Shown here: one piece after another, positions 40,447-48,900 of the stretch
How positions within the stretch are numbered: position 1 is the first letter of the stretch
How the letters are laid out: each line of letters starts with the position of its first letter
DNA from: Paractinoplanes tereljensis
GTDB lineage: Bacteria > Actinomycetota > Actinomycetes > Mycobacteriales > Micromonosporaceae
Direction of reading: 5' to 3'
Assembly (NCBI RefSeq): GCF_016862435.1
Contig: NZ_BOMY01000022.1
Coordinates: 248,001 to 312,000 of the forward strand
DNA: 64,000 bases
The notes under the pieces: model-generated
Databases searched by the model: none
Seen by the model: the letters and a program-made list of their open reading frames with translations, nothing else
Told to the model about the DNA's origin: nothing
Position numbers and translations under genes: made by a program

Positions 40447-41226
40447 TTAATTGCCGGCGCTCTCGTAGCGACGCAGGCCTCGGCGGAAGATGAGCGCGGC
40501 CACGGCTGCGCAATAGACCGCGGCCACGGGCGTCAGCAAGCCCACCCACTGCGAGGAACCGGTGTCCAGTAGGTAGGCGATCGGGAAGAAGCTGATGAAA
40601 GCGAACGGCAGGACCACGCCCAGCACCGCCTTTAGCGCTACCGGATAGATCGAGAGCGGGAAGCGGGCCAGGTCGCCTACCTGGTGCATGGCGAAGGCGA
40701 ACATCGGGCTGGGGCTGTTCAGCCAGAAGCAGACCGCGTTGGTGGCCAGGTTGATCGACACCTTGATTACCACCGAGCTGAGCAGCAGGAGTACGGCCAG
40801 CGCTACCCGCCACGGGGTCCAGTCGACGGCCGAGTGGGCCAGGCCGGCGGCGATCATCAGGCCGCCGGTGACGATGTTGCTCAGGCCGTTGATGCCCAAG
40901 GCGGCGCTGCTCACCTGCAGCGCCACCGGGTAGGGGCGGACCAGGAAGTAGTCGAGTTCGCCGCGGTTGATCTGCCAGGCCAGGCTCCACATGCCGTCGA
41001 AGAACAGGGAGCCGACGCCCTCGGCCAGGGCTACCGCGCCGAACATCATCAGGACCGACCAGAACGTCCAACCGTTGAGGACCGGCACCTTCGCGAACAG
41101 GGCGGACAGGAAGACGATGTTGACCACCTGCATCAGCACCGTGGCGGCGGCCAGGATCAGGAAGTCGGTCTCGTACTCCATCATCGAGCGGAAATGGGCG
41201 CCCAGCAGCCGCAGATAAAGACGCAT
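40447..41226 (-). CDS. ABC-2-type permease, subunit 2
   Basis: The 259-residue protein has six predicted membrane helices (for example FLILAAATVLMQVVNIVFLS and LAVLLLLSSVVIKVSINLAT). The cytosolic motif INRGELDYFLVRPYPVALQV is characteristic of the ABC2_membrane_6 family. It is the last gene of a three-gene exporter operon, starting 1 bp after the preceding permease stop. With its sister permease and the ATPase it forms a heteromeric exporter of unknown cargo. Confidence 0.9.
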   Translation of the reverse strand: MRLYLRLLGAHFRSMMEYETDFLILAAATVLMQVVNIVFLSALFAKVPVLNGWTFWSVLMMFGAVALAEGVGSLFFDGMWSLAWQINRGELDYFLVRPYPVALQVSSAALGINGLSNIVTGGLMIAAGLAHSAVDWTPWRVALAVLLLLSSVVIKVSINLATNAVCFWLNSPSPMFAFAMHQVGDLARFPLSIYPVALKAVLGVVLPFAFISFFPIAYLLDTGSSQWVGLLTPVAAVYCAAVAALIFRRGLRRYESAGN

Positions 41227-41227
41227 G

Positions 41228-42013
41228 TCAGCCTCCGTTCACGGTCAGCCGGCGCAGCGCGGCCCGCCAGACCAGCCGGGCGCCGAACCACAGCACCAGC
41301 ACCCAGCCGAGCTGGACCGCGACCAGCTGCAGGGCCTCCCGGCCGTCGACCTGGCCCAGGAAGATCAGCGCGGGGGTGGAGGTGAGGCCGGCGAACGGCG
41401 ACCACTGCGCCACCGTGGCCAGCCAACCGGGCAGGAACACCAGCGGGATGAGGGCGCCGGAGAACAGGTTCACCACGGCCAGCCGCGCCCACTGCACGCC
41501 CATGAAGTTCTGCGTCCAGAAACAGGCCAGGGTGCTGACATAGACAATCAAGAATTTCAGCGGTACGAGGATCAGCATGCTCGCCGCGAACAGGGCCAAC
41601 CCCGGTCCGGGCGGCAGGTCCACTCCCCCGGTGACGGCCAGCGTCACACCGACCACCAGCGAGATCAGGGCCAGCTCGATCCAGAGCCCGCCGAGCGACT
41701 CGGCCAGCCTGGCCTTCTGGTAGTCGACCGGCTTGACCAGGTCGAGGGCGACGTCGCCGTCGAGGATGCGGAAGGCCATCCGGAAGTCGCCGAGGATCGA
41801 CACCACGGTGCCGGCCGCGAACGCCACCAGCAGGTAGGCCCGCATCTGTGGCCAGGTGAAGCCGTTCATCGGCGACTGCTCGAGGATGACGTGCCACACC
41901 GCCAGCAGCGCGACCAGCTGGACCAGGACCGCGACCATGCCGAGCAGCAGGCTGAACCGGTAGGCGAGCGCCGCCCGCGCGGTCGCCCGGGCCAGGGCCC
42001 GGTAGCCCCTCAT
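41228..42013 (-). CDS. ABC-2-type permease, subunit 1
   Basis: The 261-residue protein is another ABC2_membrane_6 member. It has helices such as YRFSLLLGMVAVLVQLVALL and the family motif RILDGDVALDLVKPVDYQKA, equivalent to the RGELDYFLVRP loop of its sister. Its start overlaps the stop of the ATPase gene (ATGA). The two permeases and COG4586-type ATPase recur together in many bacteria as a drug or metabolite exporter; the cargo here is not deducible. Confidence 0.9.
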   Translation of the reverse strand: MRGYRALARATARAALAYRFSLLLGMVAVLVQLVALLAVWHVILEQSPMNGFTWPQMRAYLLVAFAAGTVVSILGDFRMAFRILDGDVALDLVKPVDYQKARLAESLGGLWIELALISLVVGVTLAVTGGVDLPPGPGLALFAASMLILVPLKFLIVYVSTLACFWTQNFMGVQWARLAVVNLFSGALIPLVFLPGWLATVAQWSPFAGLTSTPALIFLGQVDGREALQLVAVQLGWVLVLWFGARLVWRAALRRLTVNGG

Positions 42014-43014
42014 CGGGGCAGCACCAGGTCACCCGAGTACACCCGGCGGATGACGTCCTCGATGCTCGGCTCGTCGACCCGGAAGTCGACAAGCTCGGTC
42101 AGCGTGGCCAGCACGGTGACCACCTGCCCGGCGGTCATCACGAAACGGTCGAAGCGTACGGCGTACCGCAGCGGGGTCTCTTCGATGTTGATCTCCGCGC
42201 CGGGCAGTGCGGCCCGCACGGCTTCCAGCGGCAAAGGCCGAGCGGTCTCGACGTGCAGGATGCGCTCGCGGGCGAAGGTGTCCTTCACCCCCTCCAGGTC
42301 GCCGTCGAAGATGATCCGGCCCTGGTCGATGATCACCAACCGGCGGCAGAAACCCTCGATGTCGGCCAGGTCGTGGCTGGTCAACATGACCGTGGTGCCC
42401 TCGTCCCGGAGGCTGCGGAAGAACTCCCGGACCCGGTCCTTGACCGCCAGGTCGAGCCCGATGGTCGGCTCGTCGAGGTAGACCACCTGCGGGCCGTGCA
42501 CCAGCGCGGCGGCCAGGTCGGCGCGCATCCGCTGACCGAGCGACAGCTTGCGGCCGATCACCGGCAGGATCTCGCCGAGCTCGAGGACCTCGTCGAAGCG
42601 GGCCAGTCGCTTGCGGTAGGTGGCGTGGTCGACGCCGTAGATGTCGCGCAGCACGGCGAGGGACTCCGACACCGGAAGGTCCCACCAGAGCTGGGTGCGC
42701 TGCCCGAAGAGCACACCGATCTGGTACGCCACCGTGTTCCGGTCGCGCTGCGGGTGCAGGCCGTTGATGCGCACCTCGCCGGACGTCGGCACCAGGATGC
42801 CGCTGAGCAGCTTGACCGTTGTCGACTTGCCGGCGCCGTTCGGACCGACGTACGCCACCGCCTCGCCCGCCTCGATGGACAGGTCGACGTGGTCGACCGC
42901 GACCTTGTCGGAGTAGCGCCGGGCGAACAGGTGCTTGACCGCACCGCCCAGCCCGGACCCCTTGTCGGGCCGGCGGAAGACCTTGGTGAGACCACGCGCC
43001 TCGACGATCGGCAT
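42010..43014 (-). CDS. ABC-2 exporter ATP-binding protein (COG4586 type)
   Basis: The 334 residues include Walker A (GPNGAGKST), the Q-loop region IGVLFGQRTQLWWDLPV, signature LSLGQRMRADLAAAL, Walker B (VVYLDEPTIGLD) and the switch His (MLTSHD). A C-terminal extension of about 90 residues (ETARPLPLEAVRAALPGAEI) is typical of this subgroup. LSLGQ instead of LSGGQ is also normal for it. It powers the two coupled permeases. Confidence 0.94.
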   Translation of the reverse strand: MPIVEARGLTKVFRRPDKGSGLGGAVKHLFARRYSDKVAVDHVDLSIEAGEAVAYVGPNGAGKSTTVKLLSGILVPTSGEVRINGLHPQRDRNTVAYQIGVLFGQRTQLWWDLPVSESLAVLRDIYGVDHATYRKRLARFDEVLELGEILPVIGRKLSLGQRMRADLAAALVHGPQVVYLDEPTIGLDLAVKDRVREFFRSLRDEGTTVMLTSHDLADIEGFCRRLVIIDQGRIIFDGDLEGVKDTFARERILHVETARPLPLEAVRAALPGAEINIEETPLRYAVRFDRFVMTAGQVVTVLATLTELVDFRVDEPSIEDVIRRVYSGDLVLPR

Positions 43015-43138
43015 GCGAAAGCAACCCCCGTATGGATGCCGGCATTGACCGCCATCACCCTACGGAGCCGGTTCCGCACCGCAATCGAATTCTCTGAGGA
43101 TTCGGTCAGCTCTCGGCCCCGAAAGCCGATGGTCGGGC

Positions 43139-45502
43139 GTGCCAAAAGCGCTCACCTCCCGGGGCATCAGTGCGTTGACCGTGCTCGGAGCCGTCCTGTT
43201 CGTGTTCACCGTGGGCTGGTTCCTGATCGGGCTGGTGCACGTCTGGGCGCATCCCGCCCTGGGCTGGGCCGCCCTGCCGATCATGGCGGTGCTGGCCGGG
43301 CAGGCCTGCCTGCGGGTCTCCCGGCGGGCCGACCTCAGCGCCACCGGCCGCTCCTTCTGGCTGCGGATCGGGCTGGCCAGCCTGGTGCTGGCGGCCGGTG
43401 TGATCAGCAACGCGATCGACGCCACCGGCGGCCCGGGCGCACCCTCGCGGTACGTCAGCCCGCTCACCTCGGCGCTGCTGCTGGGGCTGCTGTTCTTCGC
43501 GTTCGGTGCGATGCTGCGGCTCACCTCGTGGCAGCGGACCGGCCCGGAGTGGATCCGGTTCGGCCTGGACGCGACCATCGTGCTGGTCACCGTCGGCGTG
43601 CTGGTCTGGCACTACTCGGTACGCCACATGTGGCTCACCAACATCGGGGCACTGCTACCGGTGGTCGGCGTCATCACGCTGGTGCTCATCGCGGCCCTGG
43701 CCATGGTCAAGATGACGTTCGCCGGCTCCGGGCACCTCGACCGCCGCGCCCTGGCCATCATCACCGCCGGGGTGGCGCTGGCCGCGGCCGGCGGCGCCCT
43801 GGCCCCGTACCTGCGGGGCACCCCGCAGCTGTCCGGAACCATGCTCGCCGCCGCCGCGGTCTCGCTGGCCCTGCAGCTCGCGGCCGAGCGTCAGCTCCGG
43901 GCACCGGTCACCGCGCCGATCCACTCTTCGGCGCGCCGCTTCACCCTGCTCCCCTACTTCGCGCTCGCCGCGGCCGACCTCACCCTGATCGCCGCCACCG
44001 CCCAAACCGGCCGAGAACTCCTGTTGCTGGTGCTGTGCGCGGTGGTCCTCAGCGTGCTGGTGGCGGTCCGGCAGGTGTCGGCGCTGCGGGAGAACAACCG
44101 GCTGCTCGACACGGTCGACGGCAACATGCGGCAGATGCGCGAATACCAGGAGCAGCTCGACCACGAGGTGACCCACGACCCGCTGACCGGCATGCCGAAC
44201 CGGACGATGTTCACCGCCGCGCTGGCCGCCTCCCTGGCCGCCGGCGAGCCGTTCCATATGGCGCTGCTCGACATCGACGACTTCAAGGTGATCAACGACC
44301 GGCTCGGCCACAACACCGGCGACCAGATGCTCCGGACGATCGGCGACCGGCTGGCCGCCACGATCGGCCCCGGCGACGTCGCGGCCCGGCTCGGCGGCGA
44401 CGAGTTCACCGTGCTGCTGGCCGCCCGCACCGACGCCGAGGCGGCGGCCGTGCTGGACCGTCTGCTCGACGCCGTCCGGCAGCCGCTGATCGTCGGCCGC
44501 CACGAGATGACGCCGAAGATCAGCATGGGCGCGACCGGCCACGAGCCGGGCGACACCCCCGAGGAGCTGATGCGCCGGGCCGACGTGGCGATGTACGCGG
44601 CCAAGAGCGTCGGCGGCGACCGCTGGACCTGGTTCGACCCGATCATGGACCAGCTCGCCGCCGAGGACGCCGTGCTCGGCGCCGACCTGATGCGGGCCAT
44701 CGGCCGCGACGAGCTGTTCATGCTCTACCAGCCGATCGTCGAACTGCCGCACGGCAAGTTCGCCGGGGTGGAGGCGCTGGTCCGCTGGCGGCACCCGGAA
44801 CACGGGCTGATCTCGCCGGCCGTCTTCATCCCGCTCGCCGAGCGCAGCGGCTACATCCTCGAGCTGGGCCGGTGGGTCCTCGAACAGGTGGTCCGGCAGG
44901 CCGCGGACTGGCAGCGAGAGTACGGCGACCGCGCCCCGGAGAAGGTCAGCGTCAACATCTCGGCCCGCCAGCTGCAGGAACCGGGCTTCGCCGCCGAGAT
45001 GGCCGCACTGCTGGCCCGCGAGGGCGTGGACGTCCGCGGCCTGGTCGCCGAGGTGACCGAGACCGCGGTGCTCGGCACCGGCACCGCGCTGGACGCGGTG
45101 AAGGCCCTCAACGCGCTGGGCCTGCGGGTGGCGCTGGACGACTTCGGCACCGGCCAGTCCTCCCTGAGCCTGCTGGTCAACTGCCCGGTCCAGATCCTCA
45201 AGGTCGACAAGTCCTTCGTCGACGGCGTAACCACCGACAGCCCGCAGGCGGTGATCGTGGACAGCCTGATCACCATCACCCAGGGCCTGCGCATCGAAGC
45301 GGTAGCCGAGGGCGTGGAGACCGCCGAACAGGCCGAACGCCTGCACCGCGTCGGTTACCGCCTGGCCCAGGGCTTCCACTTCGCCCGCCCGCTACCGGCC
45401 GAAGACGTGGTCCTGCTCTTCGATCAGGACGGGGCCGGGGACGGGCAGTCTGGGCAGCGGGAAAAGACGACCTCGTTGTTCAGGTCTGGGTCGTCGATGT
45501 AG
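43139..45502 (+). CDS. Membrane GGDEF-EAL protein (cyclic-di-GMP turnover)
   Basis: GTG 43139 gives 787 residues. The first 320 or so form about ten membrane helices, a putative sensor. A coiled linker leads to GGDEF (residues 350-500, RLGGDEFTVLL intact near 418) and EAL (about 520-770, GVEALVRWRHPE near 544, plus VSVNISARQL, EVTETAVL and DDFGTGQSSL). Both active sites look complete, so it could make and degrade c-di-GMP. After AEDVVLLF the frame runs into sequence antisense to the convergent lipoprotein gene, so the last 25 or so residues may be adventitious. Confidence 0.92.
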   Translation: MPKALTSRGISALTVLGAVLFVFTVGWFLIGLVHVWAHPALGWAALPIMAVLAGQACLRVSRRADLSATGRSFWLRIGLASLVLAAGVISNAIDATGGPGAPSRYVSPLTSALLLGLLFFAFGAMLRLTSWQRTGPEWIRFGLDATIVLVTVGVLVWHYSVRHMWLTNIGALLPVVGVITLVLIAALAMVKMTFAGSGHLDRRALAIITAGVALAAAGGALAPYLRGTPQLSGTMLAAAAVSLALQLAAERQLRAPVTAPIHSSARRFTLLPYFALAAADLTLIAATAQTGRELLLLVLCAVVLSVLVAVRQVSALRENNRLLDTVDGNMRQMREYQEQLDHEVTHDPLTGMPNRTMFTAALAASLAAGEPFHMALLDIDDFKVINDRLGHNTGDQMLRTIGDRLAATIGPGDVAARLGGDEFTVLLAARTDAEAAAVLDRLLDAVRQPLIVGRHEMTPKISMGATGHEPGDTPEELMRRADVAMYAAKSVGGDRWTWFDPIMDQLAAEDAVLGADLMRAIGRDELFMLYQPIVELPHGKFAGVEALVRWRHPEHGLISPAVFIPLAERSGYILELGRWVLEQVVRQAADWQREYGDRAPEKVSVNISARQLQEPGFAAEMAALLAREGVDVRGLVAEVTETAVLGTGTALDAVKALNALGLRVALDDFGTGQSSLSLLVNCPVQILKVDKSFVDGVTTDSPQAVIVDSLITITQGLRIEAVAEGVETAEQAERLHRVGYRLAQGFHFARPLPAEDVVLLFDQDGAGDGQSGQREKTTSLFRSGSSM

Positions 45503-45918
45503 AAGACCAGGACCACCGCTGGGTCTCGGGTCTGGGCCTCCAGTTTGTTGATGCTTGCTCGGACCTCTCGGCCGGCGATCATCAGGAAGTTCAGGCGTAC
45601 GTAGTCGTTCGGGCCGTTCGGGTCGGCCAGGGATGGGCCCAGCTGCCACTCGCCCAGGCCGGCCGCCCGGTCGGTCTTCTGGTCGAAACCGGCCGGCAGG
45701 TCGTCGGGGAACGGCAGGAACATGAAGCCCAGGTCGTCGCCCGCGAAGCGGCCGGCGGCGGTGAAGGTCAGCACGCCGCCGCGCCGGTTGTCCTTCCACG
45801 CGCCGACCAGGTCGGCCGGCTTCAGGTCGGGCGGCGGCGACTGCCGCGGTGGTGCGCTGACCGGCGTGCAGCCGGTCAGCGCCACCGCGAGAAGTACCGC
45901 GAGGAACGGTTTACGCAT
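45424..45918 (-). CDS. Small lipoprotein coupled to the RHS gene (candidate immunity protein)
   Basis: ATG 45918 shares its A with the RHS stop (TGATG), so translation is coupled. The 164 residues start MRKPFLAVLLAVALTGCTPV with a lipobox (LTGC). After a proline linker comes one compact domain: DLVGAWKDNRRGGVLTFTAA, RFAGDDLGFMFLPFP, DYVRLNFLMIAGREV and VLVFYIDDPDLNNEVVF, with two late cysteines (SRCPDC). The opening resembles lipocalin-like lipoproteins often encoded next to secreted toxins. Position directly behind a polymorphic RHS gene suggests surface immunity to its C-terminal domain; this is inference. Confidence 0.75.
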   Translation of the reverse strand: MRKPFLAVLLAVALTGCTPVSAPPRQSPPPDLKPADLVGAWKDNRRGGVLTFTAAGRFAGDDLGFMFLPFPDDLPAGFDQKTDRAAGLGEWQLGPSLADPNGPNDYVRLNFLMIAGREVRASINKLEAQTRDPAVVLVFYIDDPDLNNEVVFSRCPDCPSPAPS

Positions 45919-48900
45919 CAGGGACAGAGACCGTTCGGCAGGTTGATCGGGATCGGGCCGATGATCGGCACCGGCAGGCACCAGTTCTCCATCGTGCCGG
46001 GCGGCGCGAACGGGTCCGGGTTGCCATCCTTCGGGAAGGGTACCGGGATCGGCAGCCCGGGAATCCGGCGCATCGCGATCGGCAGCTGCGGTGCGTCGCC
46101 GCCCGGGAAGGTCTCCCGCCAGCGCACCGACTGGCGCAGGTAGTGCTCCCAGGACCTCGCGTCGTGGCCGTCGCCGGAGGGACTGTCCTTTCCGTAGTCG
46201 CCGGCCTTCTGCGGGTCGGGCATGGCCGAGCCGATCGTGCTGGCGTTGGTCAGGTGGAACTCCACCACCGGGCTTTCCTCGCCGTCGTAGCCGAGCAGTT
46301 GCCAGTTCAGGTCGTACGAGCCGACGAACGCCTGCACCAGCGGCATGCCGAAGGTGCCCCCGCTCTTGATGCTCACCGCGTTGCGGCGGGCCGCGTCCTT
46401 GCGCTGGTCGGGCGACTGGGTGGCGTAGTGGTAGTTCTCCGAGCCGTGCACGAAGTGGAACATGAACCCGATGTTGGCCAGCGGCAGCTGGCTGGCGACG
46501 TTCGACACCGCGGTGTGGAAGGAGTCGAGCGTCCGGATCTCGTTGGTGAACGGGTCACCGTCGCGGAAGTACATGTTGTGCCGGCCGGCGACCGGGCCGC
46601 CTTTGCACCAGAACTCCCACGGCTTGCAGCTGGACAGGGCCACCGCCGCCCACACCCCGAACAGATCGCCCGAGGTGTGCTTGTTGGCGCCGGGCTCGTG
46701 GCAGTACTCGGGGGTGTCGTCGCTGCAGGTCGGCGGCGTGACCCGGGGCCGGATGGTCGGGCCGGGCGGGATGATCGGGATCGCGCCGGACGGGTCGACC
46801 GCCACCGTCGGCTGGCCGGCCACATAGGAGTACGGGTTTTGCGTCGGCGTCTGCGCGCCGGCCGAGGCCGGGTCGACCCCGCCGAACCGGGCGGTCGCCG
46901 GGTCGTAGATCCGGGCCGGGAAGGCGTACTGCCCGCCCAGCGTCGTGTCCTGGTAGGCGCCGGTGAACCGGACCGGGTTCTCCACGGTGGCGGTGGTGCC
47001 GGCCGCGGTGCCGTCGCTGCGCGGGTTGCCGTACGGGTCGTAGTCGTACGCGGCCAGCACGCCACCGTCCGGGCCGACCACGTCGGCCACCCCGCCCAGC
47101 CAGTCCGGCAGGTACGGGTCGGTCTGCTTGCCGGTGAGCAGCGCCAGCGCGGTGCCCTTGACCCCGTCCAGGAAGCCACGGCGGCTGGTCGCCGTGGCCG
47201 TGCTGGTGGTCTCGAGGGCGAGTTGCGCCTGCGGGGCGTTGACGTCGAACGACCAGGCCGTGCTGCGCGGCCCGGAGGCCAGGTTGGTGGTCGCGGACAG
47301 CCGCAGGTGCTGGGCGTCGTACGCGTAACTGGTGCGCACCCCGCCGACGGTGGCCGAGGCGAGCGTGCGGTCGATGTTGTAGGCGAACGTGTCGTTGCCC
47401 GCCCGCACCTGGTTGCCCTGCGCGTCGTAGGAGTATCCGGTGGTGCCGCCGCCGACCACCGATGCCTCGGTCAGCTGGTCCGCGTCGTCGTAGCGGTACT
47501 TGGTGACCGAGCCGCCGGCCGTGCCGGTCAGCGTCTGCGAGACCCGGTTCCCGACCTGGTCGTAGCGGTAGGACCAGCTGCCGGTCGGGCCGGTCGCGGA
47601 GGCCAGCCGATCCGACTTGTCATAGGTGTAGTCGACGGTCTGGGCCGCGGCTCGGGTAGTGGTGATCGCGGTCGGGTTGCCGGACCCGTCGCGAGTCAGC
47701 TGGTAACGGGCCACCGTCCCGGCGTCGCCGTGGCTGTGCACGTCGACCAGCCGTCCGGCCGTGTCATAACCACGGTCGGTGACCAGCCCGCCGCCGGGAT
47801 AGGTGGTCCGGGACAGGTTGCCGGCCGCGTCGTAGTCGAAGCCGTAGGCGGCCTGCTGGCTGCCCGCCACCCCGCCCTGCACGGTGAGCCCGGTCAGCTC
47901 GTTCGAGGCGTCGAAGCTGGAGCCGACCTTGGTGCCGTCCGGCCAGGTCCGGGTGGTGACGTTGCCGTTCAGGTCGTACCCGTACGAGTAGGTCTGGCCG
48001 CCCCGGGTGACCGAGGTGAGCAGGCCGGCCTCGTCGTAGTTCTGCAGGCGCAGCCCGGCCTGGTCGGCCATGCTGGTCGTCTGGTTGCGGGCGTCGTAGC
48101 CCCAGGCGTACATCAGGGTGCCACCGACGTCCTGCCCGACCCGGCGGCCGAGGATGTCGTAGGTGGTGCTGATCGTGCGCGCGGTGACGTCGGCCGAACC
48201 CGGAACCACCGAGGCGATCGCGTGCCCCTCGGCGTCGTACCGGTAGGTGCCCTGCCGCCCGAGAGGATCAATCGAAGAGATCAAACGACCCAGCACATCG
48301 TACGCATACCGGTTGACGTGCCCATTCGGATCGACCCGGGCCGTGGAGCGCCCGTTCCGGTCGTACGCGTAACCGGTGACCCCGCCGTCCGGGCCGGTCA
48401 CCTTCAGCAGCCGGTCGCCGTCGTCGTAGCCGTACTTGGCGGTGTGCGCGTTCGCGTCGGTCACCGTGACCGTGCGGTTGTTGGCGTCATAGGCGGTGCG
48501 CACCGCGTTGCCCAGCGGGTCGGTGACCGAGACCTGGTTGCGGGCCACGTCGTAGGCGTATCGCGTGGTGTAAGCGGCCGGGTCGGCGCCCGGCTCGTTG
48601 CCCCGCGCGTCCACCGAGGTGACCAGGTTGCCGTCGTCGTCGTAGGTGAACGTGGTCGACCCGCCGGCCGCCGCGGTGCTCTTGATCAGGTGCCCGGCCA
48701 GGTCGTACTCCTGCACGGACGTGCCGCCGGCCGGGCTGTGCGTCGCGGTCGGCCGGTCCAGGGCGTCGTAGTCGGTGGTCAGCGTGCGCCCGGTGGCGTC
48801 CACGGTGGCCGACACGTTGCCGTTGTTGTCATACCGCGTGCGGGTGGTCGCGCCGAACGGGTCGATCCGCGCGATCAGCCGGTTCAACTCGTCGAATCGC

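Noticed and set aside
40106..41071. 321-codon minus-strand frame running out of the ABC-2 permease into the gene-free region
   Set aside because: Most of it is a shifted frame of the permease; the tail (ALLSLFDGAVSDATWRAAER) looks protein-like but is too short and matches nothing that I recognise.
42253..46143. 1296-codon open frame on the plus strand
   Set aside because: It crosses from antisense of an ABC ATPase into a shifted frame of the GGDEF-EAL gene, whose motifs are perfect in the other frame.
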